45,911 bases of DNA from Butyrivibrio sp. Lineage in GTDB: Bacteria > Bacillota > Clostridia > Lachnospirales > Lachnospiraceae. The notes under the pieces were generated by a model that ran no database searches, had not been told where the DNA came from, and saw nothing but the letters and a program-made list of their open reading frames with translations. Shown here in pieces: positions 7,892 through 16,903 of this stretch; position 1 is the first letter of the stretch; the number at the start of each line of letters is the position of its first letter. Location of the stretch: the NCBI GenBank assembly GCA_015056565.1, contig SVGB01000021.1, forward strand, positions 1-45,911, given 5' to 3'. A program made the translations under genes and the position numbers.

Positions 7892-8635
7892 TTACTCGCG
7901 GCCTCTGACAGCACTGATCCTATTGGTTAAATATGCCAATACTTCATTGTAGGTATCTTTCGGAATACTATAAACTTTATGAACATTTCCATCACAAATA
8001 ATGTCTATAGAACCCATTTTCTTTTTAACTTCAGCCACATCCTTGTAGTTTATTATCTCGTTTTTAAAATTGCCCTCTACACTGAACTCGCATCTCTCAG
8101 AGTAAAGTCTTAGTGTCCCCTCGCGAAATCCTGATGTGACCTTGATCTCATAGTCTGGATCATCCTCTCCAAGGATCACATCAAAAGACCTTGTTCCATC
8201 CTCTGATTCCATGATAGGAACCGCAACCGGCTTGTCCTTCAAGTCAGAGGTATCAATTCCTCCCTCAGACTCCTCAACCTTAAAGATGCTGGTCTCAATA
8301 AGTCCGGATAAGCTGTTGTAATATGTCTTGATAAGATAGCTGGAATTGACCAAAAGATCAATTGATTTATTTCTTATCTTGTGTCTGAACTTAAGAGTAT
8401 GATATCCGGAATCCACTAAAACGCAGATGTTCTCTCCCGGGATGATCTCATAAAGCTGCCTGTCATCAACAAAGAGCTTCATGGTATCCCCATCCGGTCT
8501 TCTCTGGCCTGCGCACTGGATCTCCACTATATATTTCTTTCCGACTTCAAAGAGCCTTTCGCCGCACATAGGACAAAAGGTAATCTTCATATTTATCTTT
8601 TCCGGAAGGCTTCTGCCACACTTTGGACAAATCAT
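7892..8635 (-). CDS. Zinc-ribbon protein of unknown function
   Basis: The 247-aa protein starts with MICPKCGRSLPE and has a second CPMCGERL, giving a four-cysteine zinc ribbon in the first 30 residues. The rest is soluble and beta-rich. The last ~90 residues (EIKVTSGFREGTLRLYSERCEF onward) look like a small PH/GRAM-like sheet, which is a guess from the pattern. No enzymatic motif is visible. The start overlaps the stop of the upstream TPR/GT2 gene by four bases (ATGA), so the two are translationally coupled. A role in the envelope pathway is only implied by position. Confidence 0.72.
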   Translation of the reverse strand: MICPKCGRSLPEKINMKITFCPMCGERLFEVGKKYIVEIQCAGQRRPDGDTMKLFVDDRQLYEIIPGENICVLVDSGYHTLKFRHKIRNKSIDLLVNSSYLIKTYYNSLSGLIETSIFKVEESEGGIDTSDLKDKPVAVPIMESEDGTRSFDVILGEDDPDYEIKVTSGFREGTLRLYSERCEFSVEGNFKNEIINYKDVAEVKKKMGSIDIICDGNVHKVYSIPKDTYNEVLAYLTNRISAVRGRE

Positions 8636-10161
8636 TCAAAATCCTCCTGCGTAATTGCTATTCCGCCCTCTTTCAAGCATTCAGATATACGTCCCCTACT
8701 GACTGTGGTGGTCTCTGCCAGTACCACATCAAAGGAGTGTCCTTCCCATGGCAATCTTATGGTGTTCATCTCACCAAATGCCACTTCATCCACCAGATTC
8801 CTTGCGATTCCAGCTTCAAAGCTGGTTCCGCATACACCTGCCACATAGGCGGTGGGAACCTGTTCCTTGATGTAAGATCCTGTCACCCCAAACCCACAGG
8901 TAAAATCCAGAACCCGCAGCTGTCCCTTCTTTTCTTTTGCGATCTGAATCACCTTATCTGCAGCTTCAAACCAGGGTAGTGAATACCCCCAAACATCAAA
9001 GCCCCATTTTTCCTTAAACTTCTCCCGGCTCTTCTCCAGCAGAGAGTTATCTCCCATAAAGGAGCCGCCGCCATTATGATATATAAGGCTGTTCTTGCAG
9101 ACGTACTGCAAAAATCCAGCTCTTGCTATCCTCATTGAAAGATCATCGTCTTCAAAATATGCAGGCGAAAAGTATTCATCAAATACCTTCCCATCTGTCA
9201 TTACCGCCATAAGTGCAGGTCTTGAAACCAAAAGAGCAAACCCTGTCAGCCTGAAAACCGCAATATATGGCCGTATCATTGGTACCACTCTTGCTCTGGC
9301 GCACTCCCTGAAAATTTCCAGAGCTTTTTTGTAACCGATCCTCTTATGCCACATCAGCCCATCGTCGCCATCTTCCTGCCCGAAGAATGATGCAGGAAGC
9401 TCCTGGAGAGAAGCGCTGTTGGACATGGCACTTACCGCACCAACATTCCTGTTTTCGTACAGTCCCATCTTCAGGTAAAAGAAAGATCCCGGTACAAGAA
9501 CTGCATCGTTATTTAAAAAGAATATGTCATTATCCGCTTTGCAGGCTGCTGCCCCAATGTTGCAGCCCTTGGAAAATCCCAGATTTTCACTGTTTTCTAT
9601 GAGCTTAAAAGGATAATCTGCAATCTTACTCTTTTCCCTAAGATACTCAGCAAGGCCCTCCTCAGTGGAAGCGTTATCCACAACCACAATCTCAAGCTCA
9701 TCCTTTGGGATAGTCTCCTCAACAGAGCTGATACAGTCCTTCATGATCTCAAGGTCATTATAAGAAAGAATCACCACGCTGGTGCCCCGGACGCTTATAT
9801 AACGGCTTTCCACAAGAGCATTCAGAGACTCCTGTATCACCTGGCTGTCCTGATCATCTGTGCAGTACATGAGCGCCATCTTAAAGCACAGATAAGCCTG
9901 ATCAGCGTTTAGCTCATGGTAATAAAGCCCAAGCATATAATAAAGCTCATAGTTCGTAGGGTCATAGGAAAGACCCTTTGCTATAGTGTCAAACTCGGCG
10001 ATACTGTCCTTAAGCTGTTCCCAGAGAGTTGCTGTCAGAACGCACAGCTTCGCAGCCTCCGAAGGTGTTCTCTCATCAATGTGAAAAAACTCCTCCTGAA
10101 ACTCGTAAATAGCCTCTTTATGATCGCCTGTTGAAATAAGTTCTGTCAGCCTCTCAAACAT
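8632..10161 (-). CDS. TPR / GT2 glycosyltransferase / methyltransferase-like fusion
   Basis: Three parts can be seen in 509 aa. Residues 1-~120 are helical and TPR-like (DPTNYELYYMLGLYYHELN). Residues ~125-390 are a GT2 domain of the rhamnosyltransferase-like type: TSVVILSYND, VVVDNASTEE, ENLGFSKGCN, LNNDAVL as the metal-binding region, and YFEDDDLSMRI. The final ~85 residues begin RVLDFTCGFGVTGSYI, a SAM-binding-like motif I, but the domain is much shorter than a complete class I methyltransferase. The glycosyltransferase function is well supported; the tail may be a degenerate methyltransferase. Likely cytosolic, in surface glycan or glycoprotein synthesis. Confidence 0.82.
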   Translation of the reverse strand: MFERLTELISTGDHKEAIYEFQEEFFHIDERTPSEAAKLCVLTATLWEQLKDSIAEFDTIAKGLSYDPTNYELYYMLGLYYHELNADQAYLCFKMALMYCTDDQDSQVIQESLNALVESRYISVRGTSVVILSYNDLEIMKDCISSVEETIPKDELEIVVVDNASTEEGLAEYLREKSKIADYPFKLIENSENLGFSKGCNIGAAACKADNDIFFLNNDAVLVPGSFFYLKMGLYENRNVGAVSAMSNSASLQELPASFFGQEDGDDGLMWHKRIGYKKALEIFRECARARVVPMIRPYIAVFRLTGFALLVSRPALMAVMTDGKVFDEYFSPAYFEDDDLSMRIARAGFLQYVCKNSLIYHNGGGSFMGDNSLLEKSREKFKEKWGFDVWGYSLPWFEAADKVIQIAKEKKGQLRVLDFTCGFGVTGSYIKEQVPTAYVAGVCGTSFEAGIARNLVDEVAFGEMNTIRLPWEGHSFDVVLAETTTVSRGRISECLKEGGIAITQEDFE

Positions 10162-10233
10162 GTCCGGTCCATCGCTAGTTTATAGTCGCAAATATGTATG
10201 CTTATATACTATATCATATCACACTATCTGCAC

Positions 10234-10857
10234 TTAATGCACATGCATGGAAGATGCACACTCTTCAAAAGCAGCCTCGCAGTCATCATCCTCAGCCCTC
10301 TGCATGGAGATAGTAAAGGTCCTGTATTTGCTAAGGATCATATAAACCGTCTGATATATCTTCTCCTCATCAGCTGTCTGGTAGAACGAAGCGATCCTGT
10401 AGCCCGGATAGCCATCCACAGTTATCTTGTCAAAAGAGCTCACAGTAAATCCCACATCCTGGCCATACTGACTGTTATATGCAGCTGCCATGGTCTCCTG
10501 ATAGATATCCTTTGTAAGGGAAGTTGACTCATCTGCAATAACTGCCTCTGTGCCAGCTTCCTTCATTGCAGCCTTCTCCCTGTTTGTATGGATCACATCA
10601 AGGCCGTTGTCATAGAGATCATACTTGATAGAAGATGACTCCATCGGATGATCCCTGTTGATAAAAAGACCCTTCTCCTGCCCTGGCACAAACTCAGGCG
10701 GTATCACAAAGCTGCAGTAGCTTGCCTCGCTGAGATTATCCCTGGCATAAGCCTTGCCTGCAAAAATGGAACTAACCAAAGCAACCGCAAAAAGCGCTGC
10801 TGCCAGGCAGAACCCTGCTCCAGACCATGATTTACGTAAGTCAGTTTTTCTTTTCAT
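10234..10857 (-). CDS. Secreted protein of unknown function
   Basis: The 207-aa product has a typical signal peptide: basic KRKTDLRKS, a hydrophobic stretch (about residues 15-33), and a probable cleavage after AGKAYA. The mature part (~170 aa) has the pattern SFVIPPEF ... VDGYPGYRIASFYQ ... TISMQR ... FEECASSMHV, reminiscent of the PsbP/DcrB-like extracytoplasmic fold; I am not certain of that. No lipobox cysteine. It sits 15 bases after the GT39-like gene on the same strand and 72 bases before the TPR/GT2 gene, so it probably belongs to the same envelope cluster. Confidence 0.68.
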   Translation of the reverse strand: MKRKTDLRKSWSGAGFCLAAALFAVALVSSIFAGKAYARDNLSEASYCSFVIPPEFVPGQEKGLFINRDHPMESSSIKYDLYDNGLDVIHTNREKAAMKEAGTEAVIADESTSLTKDIYQETMAAAYNSQYGQDVGFTVSSFDKITVDGYPGYRIASFYQTADEEKIYQTVYMILSKYRTFTISMQRAEDDDCEAAFEECASSMHVH

Positions 10858-10872
10858 AACATCTCCAAAAGA

Positions 10873-12537
10873 TCAATAATTCTTAAGCGCAAAGACATCA
10901 AACCAGTACCTCTCCATCAGGTAACTTCCCTGGTTCTCATTCTTTATTCCAAGCTCATCTTCCCACTGCTTCACCAGTTCTTCCCTGCTGTTAAAGCTTC
11001 CAAGGAAAAGAACCTTTTTGCCGCCCTCTAAATAGTTGGCGATATCCACAGGATCATCAATAGTTTCAAGCCCTGGCACCATGTCTTTTATCAGTTCTTC
11101 AGGCTCCTGCTGGTAAAGGAATATCCTGTGATCCTCCGTCTCCCTGTTGAGGTAATAGCCCAAAAGCCCCTGAACATGGTTAAAGTTACTGATGATTATG
11201 GTGTCAGACCCGATGGAAGCAAACAGCTCACTGGTTTTTTCCATGTTGACCTTCCTGTACTTTTCATTTCCCACAAAGCAGTTAAAGTCCACAATTCCTG
11301 TGACCAGTATAAGGATCGCAAGGGCTGTTCCCAATATGCCGAATGCCTTCGCAACGGGCTTAACAAGTGTTTTCGCATCTCCTTCTTTTTGGAAAAGAGC
11401 TTCAATCTCCCTTGAGACCATGATCGATACAGAAAGCCAGAAACACCCGTAGGCTGGCAGCATGTATCTGTTCACGAAAACCGGGCGAAGAAGTACAGAT
11501 GCAATAAGTCCTCCGGATACAAGAAGCGGCAGAACAAGAAGTGAAAGGATCGTAAACAGGTATGCATCCTGCCTGTTCTTAACATAGGCAATAAGATTTT
11601 TTATGAAAAGAGCTGTGATAGCGATAAAGAAAACAACCGCCACCACCACTGCTATCTTCTCATTCGAGAAATATCCCTTGAACAGGTACTTTACAGCACT
11701 ACCCAGGCTTCTTATGCCAACTGGCTGGATCCAGTAATTGGCCTTAACTGCAGATGCCTGTGACAAAAATACAGAGAGCCATGGAACATAAGCTATAGCC
11801 GTGAGATTCATGCATATTATCAGCATTCCAAAGGCCTTGAAACTGACAGACTCTTTGCCCCCGGACTTCATAGCCTTAATGAAAAAGATCAGCATCACCA
11901 CAAACAGCATTCCGTAAATGATACCTGCTGCCATGGCACCATAGTAGTGGGTATAAGCGCTGGCTGATGCGTAGAGCCACAGCGCCAGGCCATTTCCAAT
12001 ATCCCAGCCCTTTTCATTTCCGGATCTGAAGCTCTCAAACAGCAAATAGCTATGGAGCAGCATCCCTGTCACAAAAAGCAATGCCCAGCTGTACATCCTG
12101 ATCTCAGTAGTGTACTCAGGCATCTGGGGCATGGATACGATGGCAAAAGAAAAAAAACCGGCAGACAATAGTCCAAATCTCTTTCTGATCACTGTAACCC
12201 CATACAGCATGATCACAAAAAACGGAAGTATTGAGACCAGCTTGGCCAACATCTCCGGCGCAATCTGCCCGGCTCCGTCTCCCAGCAGTCCCATGCCTTC
12301 AAAGGCCACCACAAAAAACCTTACTATCATATAGTAAAGCGGAGGATGAACATCCCTTGCCGCCAGCTGCAGCATCTCCCCAACAGGCCTCTTCACAAAC
12401 TCCATGGTAAAGAGCTCGTCATACCATATATCAATTGAAAAACTAAGCAAAACAGATCTTACAAGAAAGTACAATGCAGCAGCAAAAAAAGCCACTCCCA
12501 TCCAATCTGTAGCAGTCTGCTTTTTGAATTTAGCCAT
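10873..12537 (-). CDS. GT39-like (ArnT/PMT type) membrane glycosyltransferase
   Basis: A 554-aa polytopic protein. After the first membrane helix it has SIDIWYDELFTMEFV, with the acidic D-E pair of the first extracytoplasmic loop, and DVHPPLYYM, the second conserved loop of the GT39/ArnT/PMT superfamily. These enzymes transfer sugars from polyprenyl-phosphate carriers outside the membrane. The C-terminal ~130 residues are a soluble extracytoplasmic domain. It heads the minus-strand run of envelope genes down to 7892. The acceptor is unknown. Confidence 0.85.
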   Translation of the reverse strand: MAKFKKQTATDWMGVAFFAAALYFLVRSVLLSFSIDIWYDELFTMEFVKRPVGEMLQLAARDVHPPLYYMIVRFFVVAFEGMGLLGDGAGQIAPEMLAKLVSILPFFVIMLYGVTVIRKRFGLLSAGFFSFAIVSMPQMPEYTTEIRMYSWALLFVTGMLLHSYLLFESFRSGNEKGWDIGNGLALWLYASASAYTHYYGAMAAGIIYGMLFVVMLIFFIKAMKSGGKESVSFKAFGMLIICMNLTAIAYVPWLSVFLSQASAVKANYWIQPVGIRSLGSAVKYLFKGYFSNEKIAVVVAVVFFIAITALFIKNLIAYVKNRQDAYLFTILSLLVLPLLVSGGLIASVLLRPVFVNRYMLPAYGCFWLSVSIMVSREIEALFQKEGDAKTLVKPVAKAFGILGTALAILILVTGIVDFNCFVGNEKYRKVNMEKTSELFASIGSDTIIISNFNHVQGLLGYYLNRETEDHRIFLYQQEPEELIKDMVPGLETIDDPVDIANYLEGGKKVLFLGSFNSREELVKQWEDELGIKNENQGSYLMERYWFDVFALKNY

Positions 12538-12598
12538 TAAAACTCTGCACCCCTGTTATTACGAATTTGTCCAATAAAGCTTAACCAGTTACTTAAAT

Positions 12599-12632
12599 GG
12601 GGCTGAGAAGACGAATACTTTTTCTCAGCCCC
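12599..12632 (-). terminator. Terminator of thrS
   Basis: An 11-bp stem GGGGCTGAGAA (12599-12609) / TTCTCAGCCCC (12622-12632) lies 11 bases after the thrS stop. The T tract behind it on the minus strand is short (ATTTAAGT). Confidence 0.7.
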
Positions 12633-12643
12633 TTGTAAACTAT

Positions 12644-14527
12644 TTATGCTTCGTATGAATCGATGAGCTCCAGGCTGTGCTCACTGTTCATGGTGCAGCA
12701 CATCTTTACGAGTTCATCAAGTGGTACATTCTGGATCTGCTTGTTAGATCCGCGAACATTGATAGATACTGTGTTCTCAGCAGCTTCCCTGTCACCGATA
12801 ACAAGAATGTATGGATCCTTGTAGTTCTTGAACTTCTTGATCTTCTCTTTCATGTTGTTGTCAGAGTAATCAGCCTCTACACGGATTCCAGCATTCATAA
12901 GAGCCTGCTCAACCTTCTTAGCATACTCGTTGTGCTCTACCCTGATAGGAACGATACCTACCTGATATGGGCTGAGCCAGAATGGGAATACACCCTTGAA
13001 GTTCTCGATGATGATACCGATGAATCTCTCAAGGGAACCATAAATAGCTCTGTGAATAACAACAGGCATCTGCATTGAACCGTCCTGAGCCTGGTATGTA
13101 AGTCCAAAGTTGTGAGGAAGCTGGAAGTCAAGCTGAACTGTTCCGCACTGCCACTCTCTTCCAAGAGCGTCCTTGATCTGAAGGTCGATCTTAGGGCCAT
13201 AGAAAGCACCATCACCTTCGTTGATCTCATATCCACCCTCGCCGTACTTCTCATCAAGGATCTCCTTGAGAGCTTTCTCGGCTCTGTTCCAGACTTCGAT
13301 GTCACCCATGAAGTCCTCAGGTCTTGTTGAAAGCTCAGCCCTGTAGGTTACTCCAAAGGTTGAATAGATCTCGTCTGCGATAGCAATTACGTCTGCGATC
13401 TCTTCCTTGATCTGTGACTCCATTACGAATGTATGGTCATCATCCTGTCTGAACTCCTGAACTCTGAAAAGACCGTTCATCTGTCCGGACTTCTCTTTAC
13501 GGTGAAGTACATCATACTCACTGTATCTGATAGGAAGTTCCTTGTAGGAGTGATTGGTTCTCTTGTATGTCATCATGGCGTTAGGGCAGTTCATAGGCTT
13601 AGCAGCCATTGTGTCCTCAAGCTCACGATTGTAGATCATAGAACCTGCTACGATCTTAACGTTCTTAGGTTCATCTGAAGGCTCGTTGATGTTCTCAACA
13701 ACGCCAGGGATCTCAGCGTCAGCCTTAACCTGACCCTCAAGTCCAGGAACCATGAACATGTTGTTTACATAGTGTGCCCAGTGGCCACTGATGAGCCAGA
13801 GCTTCTTGTTGTTGATAAGAGGAGCAGCGATCTCTGTGTATCCGTGCTTCTCCTGGATCTCTCTTGAGTACTTGAGAAGTGCCTGGTACATCTTCCATCC
13901 TCTTGGAAGCCAGTATGGCATACCAGGAGCTGTCTCATCAAACATGAACAGGTCAAGCTGTGGTCCTATCTTCTTGTGGTCGCGCTCCATGGCTTCCTGG
14001 ATGAGCTTGATGTGCTGTTTAAGCTCGTCCTTACTTGGGAAGGCATAAAGATAAATCCTGGAGAGCTGATCTCTCTTTTCATCGCCTCTCCAGTATGCGC
14101 CTGAAACAGACTTAATCTGGTAGGAAACATTCATAAGCTCCTGAGAGTTCTCAACGTGAGGTCCTCTGCAGAGATCTACGAAGTCGTCTCCTGTGTGGTA
14201 TATAGTGATGATCTCTCCCTCCGGGAGATCGTTAATAAGCTCAGTCTTAAACTTCTGATCCTTGAAAAGCTCAAGAGCCTCAGCCTTGGTTACTTCTTTT
14301 CTTGTCCAGTCTTCTCTTCTCTTGATGATCTCTCTCATCTTGTCCTCGATCATCTTGAAGTCGTCCTGGGTTACTGGCTTTGGAAGTACAAAGTCGTAGT
14401 AGCATCCGTCATCGATCTGAGGTCCGATTGCGTACTGAACTTCCTTTCCGTAAATCTCGATTACTGCCTTTGCGAGAATGTGCGCCATTGAGTGGCGGTA
14501 CAATCCCAAAAATTCTTCTCTTTCCAT
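12644..14527 (-). CDS. thrS: Threonyl-tRNA synthetase lacking the TGS domain
   Basis: Charges tRNA-Thr with threonine. Domains in order: editing domain (HSMAH near residue 17 and LCRGPHV give the HxxxH and C/H zinc-type editing site), class II catalytic core (KPMNCP zinc-ligand Cys, DDDHTF and VIHRAIYGS zinc-ligand His residues) and C-terminal anticodon-binding domain. The N-terminal TGS domain (~60 aa) of ordinary bacterial ThrRS is absent. About 35 extra residues, rich in acidic and hydrophobic residues, lie between NNMF and KPMNCP. The ATG at 14527 follows AAAGGA at good spacing; an in-frame ATG five codons earlier has no RBS. No T-box leader is seen in the ~110 bases upstream. Confidence 0.95.
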   Translation of the reverse strand: MEREEFLGLYRHSMAHILAKAVIEIYGKEVQYAIGPQIDDGCYYDFVLPKPVTQDDFKMIEDKMREIIKRREDWTRKEVTKAEALELFKDQKFKTELINDLPEGEIITIYHTGDDFVDLCRGPHVENSQELMNVSYQIKSVSGAYWRGDEKRDQLSRIYLYAFPSKDELKQHIKLIQEAMERDHKKIGPQLDLFMFDETAPGMPYWLPRGWKMYQALLKYSREIQEKHGYTEIAAPLINNKKLWLISGHWAHYVNNMFMVPGLEGQVKADAEIPGVVENINEPSDEPKNVKIVAGSMIYNRELEDTMAAKPMNCPNAMMTYKRTNHSYKELPIRYSEYDVLHRKEKSGQMNGLFRVQEFRQDDDHTFVMESQIKEEIADVIAIADEIYSTFGVTYRAELSTRPEDFMGDIEVWNRAEKALKEILDEKYGEGGYEINEGDGAFYGPKIDLQIKDALGREWQCGTVQLDFQLPHNFGLTYQAQDGSMQMPVVIHRAIYGSLERFIGIIIENFKGVFPFWLSPYQVGIVPIRVEHNEYAKKVEQALMNAGIRVEADYSDNNMKEKIKKFKNYKDPYILVIGDREAAENTVSINVRGSNKQIQNVPLDELVKMCCTMNSEHSLELIDSYEA

Positions 14528-14638
14528 TTTAAATCCTTTCATACTACCCCAACCGGAGGCAGTCGTAAAAATGTATTTATATCAAATGATCACCCATGGC
14601 TCGCGCTAGCTCGCCAGGCACACTGCTCACAGGAGCAG

Positions 14639-15148
14639 TTATGCATTAGCCCTGCCGTGGCACTTTTTGTACTTCTTGCCACTTCCGCATGGGCATGGAT
14701 CATTAGGATATACTTTGTCTTCTTTTCTGATGGTGTGAGAAGCCTTCTCCTCTTTGTAGAGCTCTTTTCTCTTGTCCTCATCAAAGATCTCCTCCCACTC
14801 AGGAAGGTTGTAAAGCCAGTCTGCGCCAGCGTTTACCATGTTCTTGTAAAGGAGTTCCTTCTCAAAGCCAAGGTTCACCTCTGTATCCTCTTCCATCTCT
14901 TCGATAGGATTCTGCTCCTTCAGACTATCGTTGATACCGTCAAGGAAGCCAACCATAGTCATAAGATCTACACCATATTTATCAGCAAGCTCTTTTACAG
15001 TGCCCTTAACAGTTTCATCAGGGTTCTTTAAAAGCAGTGCGTAAATATCACGTTCTTTTTCAAAATACTCTGTCCAAAGTCTCTGGAGATCGCCCTTGTT
15101 AGCTGTCTCAGAGTATGCCATATCGCGCCATTTCTTTAATAATGCCAT
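14639..15148 (-). CDS. SEC-C motif protein
   Basis: The 169-aa protein ends in a textbook SEC-C metal-binding motif ([17 protein letters not shown]), the zinc-binding tail also found on SecA and many unrelated proteins. The first ~120 residues are helical and acidic without a recognised domain. It is 111 bases upstream of thrS on the same strand. Function unknown; the SEC-C motif alone suggests protein-protein or ribosome/SecB-type contacts. Confidence 0.85.
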   Translation of the reverse strand: MALLKKWRDMAYSETANKGDLQRLWTEYFEKERDIYALLLKNPDETVKGTVKELADKYGVDLMTMVGFLDGINDSLKEQNPIEEMEEDTEVNLGFEKELLYKNMVNAGADWLYNLPEWEEIFDEDKRKELYKEEKASHTIRKEDKVYPNDPCPCGSGKKYKKCHGRANA

Positions 15149-15191
15149 ATCAAATTACTCCCATTTCTCTCAAAAAAATTGTTTAATAAAA

Positions 15192-15233
15192 AACTCCACG
15201 CATGTCACTTCAAAAATGTGCATACATGGAGTT
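15192..15233 (-). terminator. Terminator between the DUF308 and SEC-C genes
   Basis: An imperfect stem (AACTCCACGCATG with CATACATGGAGTT) that on the minus strand runs into TTTTTTATT. It closes the three-gene unit that ends at 15271. Confidence 0.8.
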
Positions 15234-15270
15234 ATTTTAATACTTTCCTTAAAATATGTAAACATCTCCT

Positions 15271-15804
15271 CTACTGTATGTAGACAAAGGCGGTTCTCCT
15301 GAAGGCGGAAACAAGGGTCAGCACTCCGGAATACAGGATACCAAGGGCATAGACGATTATTACCGTGTTGGTGTTGTTCAAAAAGATAACGCAGATAATG
15401 CAGGTAATAACATTAACAAAGCCGTGTCCCATCTTAAGTCGCCAGTTCTTTCCGCCGTATCTTCTGGCTTCCAGGGCGCGTAGCAGCTCCACCAGACCTG
15501 AAAATGCGTGGGCACCAATGAGATACACAAGCACGAACTGCCTCGGAACATCCACCAGTGATGCTGTAAGTACGCCAAAGTCAAAGACAATGATACCTTT
15601 GTAAAGCAACATCTTGCCATCCACCATGAATCTGGCCATTGTGAAGTAGTATACAAGCGTATTGAGTCCGGATATCAAAAGCGTCATTGACAAAAGAAGC
15701 AGCAAAAGGACAAAGGCATCCTCTGGCATAAATAAAAGTATCACTCCTGATGCCAAAAGTAGCAGGCCATATATTACGTTTTTTACTCTCTGCAATTTGG
15801 TCAT
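15271..15804 (-). CDS. DUF308/HdeD-like membrane protein
   Basis: The 177-aa protein has about six hydrophobic helices in pairs (for example VIYGLLLLASGVILLFM and VLLLLLLSMTLLISGL), the repeat pattern of the DUF308/HdeD family, whose biochemical function is not known beyond acid-stress links in E. coli. Its ATG overlaps the stop of the upstream gene by four bases, so it is the last gene of a coupled trio. Confidence 0.75.
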   Translation of the reverse strand: MTKLQRVKNVIYGLLLLASGVILLFMPEDAFVLLLLLLSMTLLISGLNTLVYYFTMARFMVDGKMLLYKGIIVFDFGVLTASLVDVPRQFVLVYLIGAHAFSGLVELLRALEARRYGGKNWRLKMGHGFVNVITCIICVIFLNNTNTVIIVYALGILYSGVLTLVSAFRRTAFVYIQ

Positions 15805-16901
15805 TTTATAAGCACCTTTACAAAGCCAGCCAGGATATTTCCTGACGACATTATCTCGTTAGAAACCATTGCCTTATGAGCTATCGCGCCTACGGTAAAC
15901 CTGCCCAAAAAAGTATCTTCCTTGGAAATTGAATCCGCCGCCAGGTACTCACTCTTATATTTGTTTACATCAAAGTCGCAAATCTCTTTTCCTGAGAGCT
16001 CCTCCCCAAAACTTTTCCAGTCCTGGCTTGCAAGGGTCTGTCTCTTTTTTATTATCTCCCGTATCCTGATCTCATGAGGCGCAACCTCAGGCACATCGTA
16101 TTTGTCCTTTTCGAAAAAGAGCTCTTTTCCCCTGATATACTTCATTGCATATACCATCTGGCAAAAGGCCTTGTAATAATCACTTGGGTTATCCTTTACA
16201 ATGTCCCCATACTCGCCCCAGGCCGGATAATATCTGTATTTGATAAAAGAGTAATCGGGAAGATGTCCAGCTCTTCCGTGCCCTAAGTTCATGATGGAAT
16301 GTTCATTGCTCTGAAAAAGGCTGTTGGTAAATAATCTTTTCTCAAGGTCATCCGGCGCAGATGCACTGTGCCTGAACTTAATCCTGATCTCTTTTTCCTG
16401 ACCGTCCTCTTCTACAATCTCATAGAATTCTTTTCCTGTATTGTTGATCACAAGAGACGGCGTTCCTGCAAAATTGGCATGTGCCCAGGTATCAGCAAGA
16501 ACGTGCATCGCAATGCCAACATTCTGAAGAGGTTTGTCTTTGGCAAGTTCAACTGTCTTTATCATAAGGTCAGAATTGGGCCCGCAGATGAGCCTGTACT
16601 TGTTCATGTAAACCTTTGGACGCCATTTCTTTTTTGCATAGAGGTCCCTTGGCAAAAAGTGGAAAGAAGCCCAGATCCTTGTTATATCCTGAAGTCCGAT
16701 GACATCTGTCCTTGCGTCCATCATCTCAAGCTGAAGCTGAGTTGTTGCCGCCGATAAGGGAGCTTTGATCGAACTAAGGTAAGTCTTTGAACAAAGGTCA
16801 ACAAACTGAGCACTGTAGCAGATCGTCATACTCTCTTCATGGGAATATCCGGCTAAAATGGCTGCACAGTATGTGGCATAATAGTGAAAATCTTCCTGCA
16901 T
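15801..16901 (-). CDS. DUF6765-like protein, possible zinc-dependent hydrolase fold
   Basis: The 366-aa protein starts MQEDFHYYATYCAAILAGYS, the pattern of the DUF6765 family. HVLADTWAHANFAG near residue 133 resembles metal-binding histidine/aspartate helices of zinc-dependent phospholipase C and S1/P1 nuclease folds, and further H residues (NEHSIMNLGHGRAGH) could complete a site. No signal peptide, so likely cytosolic. The substrate is unknown and the hydrolase idea is inference. It lies 2 bases after the membrane-protein gene and overlaps the DUF308 gene. Confidence 0.72.
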   Translation of the reverse strand: MQEDFHYYATYCAAILAGYSHEESMTICYSAQFVDLCSKTYLSSIKAPLSAATTQLQLEMMDARTDVIGLQDITRIWASFHFLPRDLYAKKKWRPKVYMNKYRLICGPNSDLMIKTVELAKDKPLQNVGIAMHVLADTWAHANFAGTPSLVINNTGKEFYEIVEEDGQEKEIRIKFRHSASAPDDLEKRLFTNSLFQSNEHSIMNLGHGRAGHLPDYSFIKYRYYPAWGEYGDIVKDNPSDYYKAFCQMVYAMKYIRGKELFFEKDKYDVPEVAPHEIRIREIIKKRQTLASQDWKSFGEELSGKEICDFDVNKYKSEYLAADSISKEDTFLGRFTVGAIAHKAMVSNEIMSSGNILAGFVKVLIK

Positions 16902-16903
16902 AT

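Noticed and set aside
14528..14638. T-box riboswitch before thrS
   Set aside because: The gap is only about 110 bases and has no T-box core, specifier stem or terminator; only short weak hairpins are seen.
14492..15031. Plus-strand frame of 179 codons opposite the SEC-C gene
   Set aside because: The SEC-C protein on the other strand is clear; this frame is a shadow.
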